Made by a program: the position numbers and the translations under genes
The notes under the pieces: generated by a model
The model's database searches: none
What the model was told of the DNA's origin: nothing
The model's input: the letters and a program-made list of their open reading frames with translations, nothing else
Assembly (NCBI GenBank): GCA_024281095.1
Contig: JAMXLJ010000070.1
Span: forward strand, 41,730-105,729
DNA length: 64,000 bases
Reading direction: 5' to 3'
Source: Acidimicrobiia bacterium
GTDB taxonomy: Bacteria; Actinomycetota; Acidimicrobiia; IMCC26256; JAMXLJ01
Part shown: piece after piece, positions 7,688 through 16,138 of the stretch
How the letters are laid out: every line of letters starts with the position of its first letter
Position numbering within the stretch: position 1 is the stretch's first letter

Positions 7688-9517
7688 TCAGGAGGTGGGC
7701 GGCGGTGTGCTGGTCGGCGAGGCCGTGGTGGGCGGGGCGCCCCCGGGACCGCGGGCGACCTTCTCGGGGAACATCTCGTAGTGCGTGAAGTACTGCTCGC
7801 GCACGTCCGGTGCACCGGGCTTCGAGATGACGCGGTTCACGATCACGTCGTAGCCGGTCTCGCCCGGCTGCAGCACACGGGTCGACCCGGCCGGGAGGGT
7901 CGGATCGTCGACGTACTCCGTGGTCGGCGCCACGGTCTTGAGCACCAGTGGGCCCTCGGCCCGCACGGCGCGACCTTCGGAGTTCCCGTAGAACGTCACG
8001 CTGACCGACGTCGCCGAGTACGAGGTTCGCACGAGGATGCCCGACGCGGTGTCGTTCTGGAACTCGAGGTCGATCGAGCCGTAGTTCAGCGTCGCGTCGC
8101 GGCCGAGTGGATAACGGCTGATGTACACGAGGTGGGCCGCGTGCACGACGTCCTTGTAACCACCGAAGAACACGGCGTTCCAGAACGTGGTCGCGAGCTG
8201 ACTGACCCCACCGCCGTAGTCCTCCCCGAAGCTGTCGCTGAGGACGACGGGCGCTTTCACGAACCCGCGCTCCGGAGTTCGTGGCCCGAGCGCGCCGTTG
8301 AGCGAGAACGTGGCATGGGGCTCGATCACCGTGTTGTCGAGGATGTCGGCGGCTCGATGGATGTTCTTCACGCGTGGTTCGCCGGCAGGGTGGCGTGTCG
8401 TGAACGTCGACACCTGCCCGGTGATGTTCAGCCGTTGCGCCCAGGCCGTGTCGTGGGCCGGCGCGGTCTCGCTCAGGCTCGCGGTCACGGCGCGCTCACC
8501 CCGAAGGATCGCCGGTGCCGCGGCAGTGGTGTCGAGGGTGCGACCCGATTTCGACGGCACCACGCTGACACGCGTGCCCTGCACCGCGAAGGTCGCGTCG
8601 ACGGGGGGCTGCTCGAGCGCGGCGAGGCCGTCGCCGAGCGCGTGCCGCAACGCAGCACCGTCGACGTCGAGTACGACGTCGCGGTGCTCGACGCGCGTCG
8701 TCAAGGTCATCGCGAGTTGCGCGGGCGCGAGCGTGAACGGACGACCCTCGACAGTCATCGTCACGGGTGCCGCCAGCACGGCGCGCGCGCGTTGCGCGGC
8801 CCGTTCGTACGCGGCGCGATCCGTCGGGGGTGCCACGGCGCCGACCGGGAGGTGGATCACGCCGGTGCGCCCCGAGCGAAGCGCCGCTTCGATACGGCGG
8901 CGGGCGTCGTCACGAAGGAGGTGACGTCCGGGTTGCGGCGGGCGCACGAGCACATCGGTGCCGTGGAACTGGAGCGAGCCCGGATCGAGGCCGCGCGCCG
9001 CTTGCACGCTCCAGCCGTCGAGCACCCCTTCGAGCCGGAGACGGTCGAGGTGCACCACGAGCGGGACGCGCTCGGGTCGGAAGCGGCGTTCGACGACGTC
9101 GAGCCACTGCGCGAACACGTTGCCCCGCCGCCCGACCTGCCGCGCTGCGCGCACCGTCGCCGGGACGTCGACCGCGAGGCCGACGACGCTCGGGTCGACT
9201 GCGAGCCGCTGACCTCCGACGTCGACGGTGACCGGCCGGCCGGACAAGCGCGCTGCGAGCCGCGCGACGCGCGTCGTCGCCTCACCTGTCGACGCGTTGC
9301 CCACGGCCACACCGGCCACTTCGACGTTGCGGACAACCTTGCCGCCACTCGCCAGCGCCTCGCCGAGCACGACCCCGGCGAGCACGAGCAGCGCGCCCGC
9401 GAGGACGACTCCGCCGGCGAGCACGACCTGCGGCGAACGACGCGCCGCGGCTCGGGACCCGGGGTTCGTCGTGGCGCGGTCGCGCGAGGAGGTGTCGTGA
9501 AGGCCGTCGAGGGACAA
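7688..9517 (-). CDS. Membrane-anchored VanW-domain protein with YoaR-type repeats
   Basis: About 609 residues from the TTG at 9517. One membrane helix near the N-terminus (VVLAGGVVLAGALLVLAGVV) anchors an extracytoplasmic body with two YoaR-like putative peptidoglycan-binding regions. The VanW domain is C-terminal (about 395-535: FSLNGALGPRT, DYGGGVSQLATTFWNAVFFGG, ISRYPLGRDATLNYG), then a G5-like stretch and a Pro/Thr/Ser-rich tail. VanW occurs in glycopeptide-resistance clusters but its activity is unknown; a cell-wall role is likely. The start is uncertain: the TTG has TAGCCT 8 bases upstream, and a GTG at 9556 is also in frame. Neither has a good Shine-Dalgarno. Confidence 0.88.
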   Translation of the reverse strand: MSLDGLHDTSSRDRATTNPGSRAAARRSPQVVLAGGVVLAGALLVLAGVVLGEALASGGKVVRNVEVAGVAVGNASTGEATTRVARLAARLSGRPVTVDVGGQRLAVDPSVVGLAVDVPATVRAARQVGRRGNVFAQWLDVVERRFRPERVPLVVHLDRLRLEGVLDGWSVQAARGLDPGSLQFHGTDVLVRPPQPGRHLLRDDARRRIEAALRSGRTGVIHLPVGAVAPPTDRAAYERAAQRARAVLAAPVTMTVEGRPFTLAPAQLAMTLTTRVEHRDVVLDVDGAALRHALGDGLAALEQPPVDATFAVQGTRVSVVPSKSGRTLDTTAAAPAILRGERAVTASLSETAPAHDTAWAQRLNITGQVSTFTTRHPAGEPRVKNIHRAADILDNTVIEPHATFSLNGALGPRTPERGFVKAPVVLSDSFGEDYGGGVSQLATTFWNAVFFGGYKDVVHAAHLVYISRYPLGRDATLNYGSIDLEFQNDTASGILVRTSYSATSVSVTFYGNSEGRAVRAEGPLVLKTVAPTTEYVDDPTLPAGSTRVLQPGETGYDVIVNRVISKPGAPDVREQYFTHYEMFPEKVARGPGGAPPTTASPTSTPPPTS

Positions 9518-9583
9518 GCGGGCCCAGGCTAGTGACCGCCCCGAGGCGTCCGGCACGCCCCGGGGCCCGTGCGCCCGGTCGTA

Positions 9584-9615
9584 CCTGACCGAGCGGTCAA
9601 GAGAGCCGATACGAT
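9584..9615 (+). promoter_or_regulatory. Palindromic operator overlapping the acyl-CoA dehydrogenase promoter
   Basis: CCTGACCGAGCGGTCAAG (9584-9601) contains the perfect palindrome TGACCG-AG-CGGTCA. It would overlap a -35 (CTGACC), with a -10 at GATACGAT (TACGAT, 9610-9615). An 18-bp site matching at 15 positions lies at 32041-32058 between another acyl-CoA dehydrogenase and an alcohol dehydrogenase. The length and symmetry suit a TetR-type repressor, which is inference. Confidence 0.55.
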
Positions 9616-9650
9616 CGACCGGCTGTTCCGAGCGCTCTGGAGGATGCCTC

Positions 9651-10931
9651 ATGGCCGTCGACGTCGCCGCCCTCACGCCCGAGCAGTTGCGCGAGCAGAC
9701 GCGCGCATGGCTGCGCGAGAACCTTCCCGCGGGCTGGATGGAAGCGGTCGACACCGGCGACGACGCGACGTTCGCGCAGCTGCGTCAACAGCTCGACTAC
9801 GACGACTGGTGCGTCCGGCTGGGCGAGGCCGGTTACGCGACGCCGACGTGGCCGGCCGAGTACGGCGCCGGGCTGTCGCTCTCGCCCGGTCAGGCCAAGC
9901 ACGTCAACGACGTGCTGAGCCACTACAAGGTCCCGCGTCCCTTCAACATCATCGGCATCGGCATGGGCGGCCCGACGGTGATGGCCTGGGGAAGCGAGGA
10001 ATTGAAGCACCGCCTCCTGCGCGGCATCGCGACGAACCAGGAGATCTGGTGCCAGCTCTTCAGTGAGCCCGGCGCCGGATCCGACGTCGCCGGTCTCGCG
10101 ACGCGCGCCGTGCGTGACGGCGACGAGTGGGTCGTGACCGGACAGAAGGTGTGGACCACCCTCGCGCACGTCTCGCGCTACGGGATGCTCGTCGCGCGCA
10201 CGAACCCCGACCTGCCGAAGCATCAGGGCCTCAGCTATTTCATCGTCGACATGCAGGCGCCCGGTGTCGACGTGCGGCCGCTCGTGCAGATGACCGGCGA
10301 CGCCGAGTTCAACGAGGTGTACCTCAACGACGTGCGCATCCCCGACTCGATGCGACTTGGTCGTGAGGGCGACGGGTGGCGTGTCGCGATTACGACGCTC
10401 ATGAACGAGCGTGTCGCGCTGTCGGGCGCGGGCTCCGTCAGCCACGAAGGCGTGGGCGGCAGCGGTGTGGAACGGATCATCGATCGGCACAAGCCGGTCA
10501 CCGACCCCGGCTTCCGGCAGCGGCTCGCGCAGGCCTACATCGAGGGCACGCTCATCAGGCTCACCAACCAGCGGGCCGCGGCCCGGCGCAAGAGCGGCGC
10601 CGAGGCCGGCCCCGAGGGCTCGGTTACCAAGCTCTTCCAGGCCGAGTACAACAAGCGCCTCCAGAAGCTGGCGATCGACATGGAGGGCGCGGCGGGCATG
10701 GCGTGGGACGGGCCGGCCCTCGGCCGTCGCGAGCGCATGGGCCGCGTCGCCGTCGCGCCCGACGACGCCCGTTCGGTGCCCGTCGGATTCCTGCGGGCCC
10801 AGGCCAACACGATTGAAGGCGGGACGTCGGAGATCATGCGCAACATCCTCGGCGAGCGTGTGCTCGGCCTCCCCAAGGAGCCGGACAACTCTCGCGAGCT
10901 GCCCTGGAAGGACGTGCCAAGAAGCGGCTGA
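9651..10931 (+). CDS. Acyl-CoA dehydrogenase
   Basis: 426 residues with the acyl-CoA dehydrogenase fold: N-terminal helical domain, beta domain with the FAD-contacting block QLFSEPGAGSDVA (about 138-150) and VWTTLAHVSRYG, and a C-terminal helical domain ending TIEGGTSEIMRNILGERVLGLP. It should oxidise an acyl-CoA thioester to the 2-enoyl-CoA using FAD and pass electrons to ETF, encoded at 39811-41624. The WPAEYGAG block and the length resemble the large FadE set used for branched or steroid-type acids in actinobacteria; the substrate cannot be assigned. ATG start with GGAGGATG about 8 bases upstream. It has its own promoter with a palindromic operator. Confidence 0.93.
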   Translation: MAVDVAALTPEQLREQTRAWLRENLPAGWMEAVDTGDDATFAQLRQQLDYDDWCVRLGEAGYATPTWPAEYGAGLSLSPGQAKHVNDVLSHYKVPRPFNIIGIGMGGPTVMAWGSEELKHRLLRGIATNQEIWCQLFSEPGAGSDVAGLATRAVRDGDEWVVTGQKVWTTLAHVSRYGMLVARTNPDLPKHQGLSYFIVDMQAPGVDVRPLVQMTGDAEFNEVYLNDVRIPDSMRLGREGDGWRVAITTLMNERVALSGAGSVSHEGVGGSGVERIIDRHKPVTDPGFRQRLAQAYIEGTLIRLTNQRAAARRKSGAEAGPEGSVTKLFQAEYNKRLQKLAIDMEGAAGMAWDGPALGRRERMGRVAVAPDDARSVPVGFLRAQANTIEGGTSEIMRNILGERVLGLPKEPDNSRELPWKDVPRSG

Positions 10932-10990
10932 GCGGGCCCACGGTACGCCGGGCGGGCTTCGATCGGGTCCGGGCGGGGGAGAAGTGGCGC

Positions 10991-12073
10991 ATGACCGCTC
11001 CTCAGCACCGCACCGGCGCCCGCGCCGCCTTCGTCGCCCTGCTCGCGTGCATTGCGCTCGCCGCCGGATGCTCCAGTTCCGCCGGCAACAAGTCGTCGTC
11101 CACCTCGACGCCGGCGGTCCGACCGCCGCGGCTCGGCAGCGCCGTCGGCGGTGCGCAGGCCGTTGCGCCCCCCGCGGCCGACTCCGGGATTCCCGGGGTG
11201 GTCGCCCGTGTCTCACCGTCGGTCGTGACGATCCTCACGTCGAGCGGGCTCGGGAGCGGTGTGGTGTGGGCCGCCGACGGAACGATCGTCACCGACGATC
11301 ACGTGGTCAACGGCAACAAGAACGTGACGGTCGCGTTCGCGGACGGAAGACGCGTGGGTGCCACCGTGCTGGCCGGCGACAAGGTCACCGACCTCGCGGT
11401 CGTGAAGGCCGACCGGGCCGGCCTCCCCGCGGCGACGTTCGCGTCCGCGCTGCCGCCCGTCGGCGGGACCGCGATCGCGATCGGCAGCCCGCTCGGCTTC
11501 GAGAACACCGTGAGCGTGGGGGTCGTATCAGGGCTGCAACGGTCGGTTCCGGGATCGGCACAGCAGGGGACGCCCCTCGCGAACCTGGTCCAGACCGACG
11601 CCGCGATCTCTCCGGGCGACTCCGGTGGCGGATTGTTCAACGGCAGCGGGCAGGTCATCGGCATCAACGAGGCGTACCTGCCGCCGTCGACCGGAGCGGT
11701 CGAGATCGGGTTCGCGACACCGGTGACCACCGTGCAGCAGGTCATCCCGCAGTTGATCAAGAACGGGAAGGCCGTGCATCCGTTCGTCGGCGTCCAGCTC
11801 GCGCAGCTGACACCCGACATTGCGAGCCAGCTCGGTGTGAAGGCGCAGTCGGGCGCGATCGTGGTCAGTGTCGTGTCGGGGAGCCCGGCGCAGAAGGCGG
11901 GCATCGCCGAAGGGGACGTGATCACCGCGGTCGACGGCAAGTCCGTGAACTCCGTCGAGGACTTCGTCGGGACGCTCGCGAATCATCAGCCCGGCGACAC
12001 GATCACGCTGACGATCGTGCGCGGCGACGCGACCAAGCAGGTGAAGGTCACGCTGAGCGAGCAGCCCGGGTAG
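10991..12073 (+). CDS. HtrA/DegP-like serine protease, predicted lipoprotein
   Basis: 360 residues. A lipobox ends in LAAGC with Cys27, followed by a Ser/Thr-rich linker, so the mature protein is probably lipid-anchored outside the membrane. The trypsin-like domain carries the triad His104 (TDDHVVNG), Asp134 (VTDLAVVK) and Ser211 (SPGDSGGGL). One PDZ domain follows (about 265-355: GAIVVSVVSGSPAQKAGI). HtrA proteases degrade or sense misfolded envelope proteins. The active-site motif reads GDSGGG where many HtrAs have GNSGGP, a common variation. Shine-Dalgarno GGGGGAGAAG precedes the ATG. It is convergent with the ABC transporter genes with 3 bp between stops. Confidence 0.92.
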   Translation: MTAPQHRTGARAAFVALLACIALAAGCSSSAGNKSSSTSTPAVRPPRLGSAVGGAQAVAPPAADSGIPGVVARVSPSVVTILTSSGLGSGVVWAADGTIVTDDHVVNGNKNVTVAFADGRRVGATVLAGDKVTDLAVVKADRAGLPAATFASALPPVGGTAIAIGSPLGFENTVSVGVVSGLQRSVPGSAQQGTPLANLVQTDAAISPGDSGGGLFNGSGQVIGINEAYLPPSTGAVEIGFATPVTTVQQVIPQLIKNGKAVHPFVGVQLAQLTPDIASQLGVKAQSGAIVVSVVSGSPAQKAGIAEGDVITAVDGKSVNSVEDFVGTLANHQPGDTITLTIVRGDATKQVKVTLSEQPG

Positions 12074-12076
12074 CGC

Positions 12077-12913
12077 TCAGCCGGTATCCGGCGACCCGGT
12101 CGTGACAGTCGTTTGGCCGTTGCGTCCGTGCGCTGGCTTGTAGCCGAGGCTCCATGGAAACGCGATGATCGCCACCGCCATCGCGCCCGCGGCAAGCAGA
12201 CCGAGCCTGCCGGCAGGGTGCGGTCGCGCTCGCGTGCGACCGTGGCGGATCACGTGCACGCGCCCCCACCACGCGACGATCGCGATCACGAGGGCCAGCG
12301 TGGCCCACGCAAGCCCCCGGGCGACGCACGGTACGAACGCAAGATCGCTTCCCGCCGCCTGGTTGAGGAGGCGATGCGACGCGCCGAACGGAAGCACGCC
12401 TTCGAGCGTCCCCCTGCTCGGCAGGCTCATCTCGATGCCCACCATCCCGATGAGCACGAGCGTGCCCTCGAGCTCATGGGGAACGATGCCCGCGATGGCA
12501 AGGCCGAACGGCACCGCGACGAGCGCGACGAGCAGCATGGCCACGATCAGTGCGACCGCGTTCTTCGGCGGAACGAAGGCCCACATCATGCCGGTGAACG
12601 CGGTCGCCAACACCAGGCCGAAGCTCGTCAGCAGCAGCACCCGGCCGGCGAGGAGCTCGGCCGGACGGTACCCGTCGAGCACGAGCCTACGGTCCACCGG
12701 CCGCGCCGCAAGTGCCGAGTACAGCGCCGCGCCCGCAATGGACCAGCTCAAGCCGATGCCGCCCGACGTGTAGCCGTTGCCGCCCTCGCCGAAGCGTGTC
12801 GACACGTAGAACGCGACGGGTAATGCGACGAGCAACACGAGCGCCAGACGCCGGCGCAACAGATCGCGTCCGAGCATTTCGGCGGTCGCGACGACGCGCC
12901 CGAGGGTCGTCAC
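12077..12913 (-). CDS. ABC transporter permease-like membrane protein
   Basis: About 278 residues with six or more hydrophobic segments (for example LALVLLVALPVAFYV, VALIVAMLLVALVAVPFGLAIAG and GLLAAGAMAVAIIAF). The GTG at 12911-12913 overlaps the TGA of the upstream ATPase gene (GTGA), so the two are translationally coupled and should form one transporter. The arrangement resembles ABC-2 type exporters, but no specific substrate signature is visible. The C-terminus after the last membrane segment is a short hydrophilic tail rich in Gly and Thr. Confidence 0.8.
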   Translation of the reverse strand: MTTLGRVVATAEMLGRDLLRRRLALVLLVALPVAFYVSTRFGEGGNGYTSGGIGLSWSIAGAALYSALAARPVDRRLVLDGYRPAELLAGRVLLLTSFGLVLATAFTGMMWAFVPPKNAVALIVAMLLVALVAVPFGLAIAGIVPHELEGTLVLIGMVGIEMSLPSRGTLEGVLPFGASHRLLNQAAGSDLAFVPCVARGLAWATLALVIAIVAWWGRVHVIRHGRTRARPHPAGRLGLLAAGAMAVAIIAFPWSLGYKPAHGRNGQTTVTTGSPDTG

Positions 12914-13524
12914 GCGGCGGAGGTCGTGACTGCGGGATGCAGTTCGACGACGCGGTCGACACGGTTCAGCTCCGCGAGCATGTGCGTCACGACGAGGACG
13001 GCCTTGCCCTTCGCGCGCCACTCGTCGACGTGATGCCAGAAGTTGACGTACGTGCCGTGATCGAAACCCTGGTACGGCTCGTCGAGCAGCAGGACGTCCT
13101 GGCCGCCGAGCAGCGCCAGCGCGAGGTTGAGCTTCTGGCGTGATCCGCCCGAGAGGTGACGGGTGACCTCTCTGCGGTGCACGGGAAACCCGAGCTCCTC
13201 GAGCAGTTGGTGCCCCACTGCGAGCGCATCGGCGCGAGTCATCCCGTGCGCCCGCCCGAACAGCACGAGGTGCTCATCCGCGTTGAGCAGGTCGAGCAGG
13301 CCCGGCACCTGCGGGCAGTATCCAATGGCGCCGTCGACGGTGATGGTGCCGCTGTCGGGCGCCATCAGGCCCGCGCAGACGCGAAGCAGCGTGCTCTTCC
13401 CCGCGCCGTTCTCGCCGATGAGCGCCACCGCCTCACCCGCGTCGAGGTCGAGGTCGACGTGTGAGAGCACGACGTGGCGCCCGAACCGCTTGGAGATGTC
13501 GCGCACCGTGAGTGAGGTGCCCAT
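12910..13524 (-). CDS. ABC transporter ATP-binding protein
   Basis: 204 residues, a single nucleotide-binding domain. Walker A is GENGAGKST (about 36-44), the signature is LSGGSRQKLNLA, Walker B is VLLLDEP and the switch His is in VVTHML. The Q-loop region reads YCPQ. The short signature variant (GGSRQ) and the adjacent ABC-2-like permease suggest an exporter of a small hydrophobic compound or ion, with no substrate evidence. The ATG at 13522-13524 was chosen because AGGA lies 9 bases upstream and MGTSLTVRDISKRFG matches the usual N-terminus. It shares a 119-bp intergenic region with the divergent cyclase gene. Confidence 0.9.
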   Translation of the reverse strand: MGTSLTVRDISKRFGRHVVLSHVDLDLDAGEAVALIGENGAGKSTLLRVCAGLMAPDSGTITVDGAIGYCPQVPGLLDLLNADEHLVLFGRAHGMTRADALAVGHQLLEELGFPVHRREVTRHLSGGSRQKLNLALALLGGQDVLLLDEPYQGFDHGTYVNFWHHVDEWRAKGKAVLVVTHMLAELNRVDRVVELHPAVTTSAA

Positions 13525-13631
13525 CGTCAGTACGTCCTTGCGCGCAAGGGCGCGGGCAGTCGTTCGGGCCCACATTGTGCCCCGGCCCGCGACGACCCAC
13601 GGACTCGCGCCCGGCTGCGAGCCTGCGGTCG

Positions 13632-13637
13632 TATCGT
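13632..13637 (+). promoter_or_regulatory. Putative leaderless -10 element (TATCGT) for the adenylate cyclase
   Basis: TATCGT is followed by 6 bases and the ATG at 13644, with no Shine-Dalgarno. It supports this ATG over in-frame upstream codons, which start at 13512. Confidence 0.45.
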
Positions 13638-13643
13638 CGGCGG

Positions 13644-14738
13644 ATGGACCTGAAGCTGCGTGGGTTCCTGTACCGGCGGGGCGCCTCCCCGGAGGAGATC
13701 CGCCGGGCGGAGCAGGAGGGTTGGCTCGCCCTGCTCGCCGCGGACCGCATCGTGGTCCCCGGCCGGCCCCGCTACGACCAGGCCGAGGTGGCGGAGAAGG
13801 CGGGAGTCGAGCGCGAGGTCGCCGATCGCATTTGGCGGGCGCTCGGCTTCCCGGATCCGCCGGAGGGCCTGCCCGTGTTCAGTGATCGCGACGCGAAGGC
13901 GTTGCAGACGCTGATGGAGCGGGTCGGCTCGTCGCCTCTCACTCAGCAGCTCGACGGGTCCGGCGACATGCTCGTCGAGCAGACCCGTGCGGTCGCCGCA
14001 GGGCTGCAACGACTCGCCGAGCTCTTCTCGGATCAGCTCGCGGCTGCGATCGAGCTCGGGCGCGCGTCGGGGATGAGCGACGAGGAGTTGGCACTCGAGC
14101 TATCCGAGGACGTGGACTGGTCGACTCTCGAGCGATTGATCGATTACGCGCTGCGGCTCCAGACCCGTGCCGCGCTGTGGCGGAAGCTCGCGCAGCGCGG
14201 CACGGGCGACGAGTCGGGCGCACCGTTGACCGTCGGGTTCGTCGACCTCGTCGGATACACGGCGCTCAGCCAGACGCTCGAGCCGCCGCAGCTCGCCGCG
14301 CTCATCGCGCGATTCGAGGCACTCGCTTACGACACGGTGGCCGCGCGGGGTGGACGGGTCGTGAAGACGATCGGCGACGAGGTGATGTTCGTCGCCGACG
14401 CCGTCGAGGTCGGTGCCACGATCGCGCTGGCGCTCGTCGACGCGGTCGTGTCCGACCCGGCGCTGCCGGGGGCCCGTGCCGGGATCGCCAGCGGGCCCGT
14501 CGTCGCGCGTGAAGGCGACTACTTCGGCCCGACGGTCAACCTCGCCGCCAGGCTCGTCGGCATGGCCCGCAACGAGGCCGTCCTCACGTCAGGAGATGTA
14601 CACGACGCGCTGAGCGCCGACGGCAGCTTCCGGTGGCGGCGGCTGCGCGCCGGAAAGGTCCGCGACATCGGGCGGGTGGAGGTGTGGCGCCTGCGTCCCG
14701 GTCGGGACGGCCGCACGCCGCCGGCCGATCCCTCCTGA
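13644..14738 (+). CDS. Class III adenylate cyclase with N-terminal regulatory domain (Rv1264-like)
   Basis: 364 residues. The N-terminal half (1-190) is mostly helical and resembles the autoinhibitory, pH-sensing domain of M. tuberculosis Rv1264. The C-terminal half is a class III cyclase. Metal-binding Asp201 (FVDLVGYTALS) and Asp245 (TIGDEVMF), ATP-selecting Lys241 and Asp292 (EGDYFGPT), and transition-state Asn299 and Arg303 (VNLAARL) are all present, so it should make cAMP as a homodimer. It is cytosolic, with no membrane segment or signal peptide. The ligand or pH response is inferred from the family. ATG start with a leaderless-type promoter. Confidence 0.9.
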   Translation: MDLKLRGFLYRRGASPEEIRRAEQEGWLALLAADRIVVPGRPRYDQAEVAEKAGVEREVADRIWRALGFPDPPEGLPVFSDRDAKALQTLMERVGSSPLTQQLDGSGDMLVEQTRAVAAGLQRLAELFSDQLAAAIELGRASGMSDEELALELSEDVDWSTLERLIDYALRLQTRAALWRKLAQRGTGDESGAPLTVGFVDLVGYTALSQTLEPPQLAALIARFEALAYDTVAARGGRVVKTIGDEVMFVADAVEVGATIALALVDAVVSDPALPGARAGIASGPVVAREGDYFGPTVNLAARLVGMARNEAVLTSGDVHDALSADGSFRWRRLRAGKVRDIGRVEVWRLRPGRDGRTPPADPS

Positions 14739-14778
14739 ACGATTCCGGGGCGGGATCGGGCAACACCGGCCGAACGGG

Positions 14779-14784
14779 TAGCTT
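14779..14784 (+). promoter_or_regulatory. Putative leaderless -10 element (TAGCTT) for mca
   Basis: TAGCTT plus 6 bases plus ATG (14791), with no Shine-Dalgarno. This is identical in sequence and spacing to the elements before 2406 and 21482. Confidence 0.5.
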
Positions 14785-14790
14785 CGTCGC

Positions 14791-15675
14791 ATGGAAGCAA
14801 CCCCCCTGTGCCTCCTGACCGTGCACGCCCATCCCGACGACGAGGCGTCGAAGGGAGCGGCGACCGTCGCCAAGTACGCCGCCGAAGGCGTGCGCACGGT
14901 GCTCGTGTGCTGTACCGGCGGCGAGGCCGGCGACATCCTGAACCCGGCGGTCGACACGCCGGAAGTCCGCGAGAACCTCACGCGGATCCGCATGCAGGAG
15001 CTCAACGCGAGCGTCGGCGCGATCGGCTACTCGACGTATCACCTGCTCGGCTACCACGACTCGGGAATGCCTGACACGGAGACGAACGCGCGGGCCGACA
15101 ACTTCGCCAACGCGCCGATGGACGAAGCGGTCGGGCGACTCGTGTCGCTGATCCGGGCCGAGCGGCCGCAGGTGATCGTCACCTACGGCGACGACCGCAA
15201 GTTCTATCCGCATCCCGACCACATCAAGGTGCACGAGATCAGCGTCATCGCGTTCGAGGCTGCGGGCGACCCCGACCAGTATCCCGAGGCCGGCGAGCCA
15301 TGGCAGCCGTCGAAGATGTACTACACGGGCTTCTCGGTCGCGCGGGTCAAGGCACTCCACGAGGCGTATCTGCGCCGAGGTGAGGAGAGCCCGTATGCGA
15401 GCTGGTTCGAACGCGGCTTCGAGGAGCGGCCCGACCGTTTCACGACCCTCGTCGACGTGTCGGATTTCTTGCACAAGCGCCGCGAGGCGCTCCTCGCGCA
15501 CCGGACCCAGGTCGATCCCGAAGGCTTCTGGATGCGCCTGCCCGACGACGTCGTGCGCGAAGTGTTCCCGTGGGAGGAATACGTGCTCGCGCGTTCGCTC
15601 GTCGACACCGGCGTTCCCGAGGGCGACGTGGAGGACGACCTGTTCGCCGGTGTGCGCACGAGCGTGCGGCGGTAG
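14791..15675 (+). CDS. mca: Mycothiol S-conjugate amidase
   Basis: 294 residues of the PIG-L/MshB-type zinc amidase family. Zinc ligands are His14 and Asp17 (AHPDDEASKG) and His144 (YPHPDHIKVHE). The length, the CCTGGEAGDILNP block and the YTGFSVARVKALHEA region match Mca rather than the biosynthetic deacetylase MshB. Mca cleaves mycothiol conjugates of electrophiles and drugs into a mercapturic acid and GlcN-Ins. Its presence implies the organism makes mycothiol, a marker of Actinomycetota. It is followed by an SCP2-type gene on the same strand. Confidence 0.9.
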   Translation: MEATPLCLLTVHAHPDDEASKGAATVAKYAAEGVRTVLVCCTGGEAGDILNPAVDTPEVRENLTRIRMQELNASVGAIGYSTYHLLGYHDSGMPDTETNARADNFANAPMDEAVGRLVSLIRAERPQVIVTYGDDRKFYPHPDHIKVHEISVIAFEAAGDPDQYPEAGEPWQPSKMYYTGFSVARVKALHEAYLRRGEESPYASWFERGFEERPDRFTTLVDVSDFLHKRREALLAHRTQVDPEGFWMRLPDDVVREVFPWEEYVLARSLVDTGVPEGDVEDDLFAGVRTSVRR

Positions 15676-15722
15676 CGTTCCGCCGGGCCGGCGCGCCCAA
15701 CGCCACCGACAGGGGGAACACC

Positions 15723-16112
15723 ATGGCGAAGTACCTCTCGCAGGATTGGCTCGATCAGGGAAGAAAGCTTGCCGAGTCGCAACCCGAGCGGGCCGGGGCG
15801 ACGGCAAAGATGCAGTACGTCGTGACCGGCGGCCCCGACGGCGACATCAAGTACTACTGGGTGTTGGAGAGCGGCAAGCTGCTCGACTCGAGCCTCGGCG
15901 AGCTTCCCGATCCTGACTTCACGATGACGCTCAGCTACGCGGACTCCGTCGCGGTGCAGAAGGGCGAGCTCGACCCGAACGTGATCTTCATGCAGGGACG
16001 CATGAAGGTCACCGGCAACATGGCGAAGCTCATGCAGCTGATGCCGCTCACGATGTCGCCCGAGTACAAGCAACTGCAGGAGCAGGTGCGGGACATCACC
16101 GAGTACCCGTAA
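15723..16112 (+). CDS. SCP2 sterol-carrier-domain protein
   Basis: 129 residues forming a single SCP2-like domain: the KYYWVLESGKL strand, PDFTMTLSYADSVAVQKGELDPNVIFMQGRMKVTGNMAKLMQL, and a short C-terminal helix. The family binds lipids or acyl-CoAs in a hydrophobic cavity, and in actinobacteria such genes often accompany fatty-acid or steroid oxidation. Here a thiolase operon lies close by on the other strand. ATG start with AGGGGGAA about 6 bases upstream. It is 47 bp after mca, possibly from its own promoter (TAGCGT overlapping the mca stop). Confidence 0.85.
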   Translation: MAKYLSQDWLDQGRKLAESQPERAGATAKMQYVVTGGPDGDIKYYWVLESGKLLDSSLGELPDPDFTMTLSYADSVAVQKGELDPNVIFMQGRMKVTGNMAKLMQLMPLTMSPEYKQLQEQVRDITEYP

Positions 16113-16138
16113 CGGGCGGCCGCGCCTCAGTCGCCCGT
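16112..16138. terminator. Candidate bidirectional hairpin between convergent genes
   Basis: Arms ACGGGCG (16112-16118) and CGCCCGT (16132-16138) enclose a 13-base loop, spanning the SCP2 stop region and the last codons of the convergent GNAT gene. There is no U-tract on either strand. Confidence 0.35.

Noticed and set aside
7652..9532. Very long open frame antisense to the VanW gene (about 626 codons)
   Set aside because: It is a high-GC shadow frame: composition is Arg/His/Asp rich and there is no recognisable domain, whereas the minus strand has a full VanW protein.
9597..11216. Minus-strand open frame of about 539 codons over the acyl-CoA dehydrogenase and protease genes
   Set aside because: Amino-acid composition typical of an antisense frame; both plus-strand genes have clear catalytic motifs.
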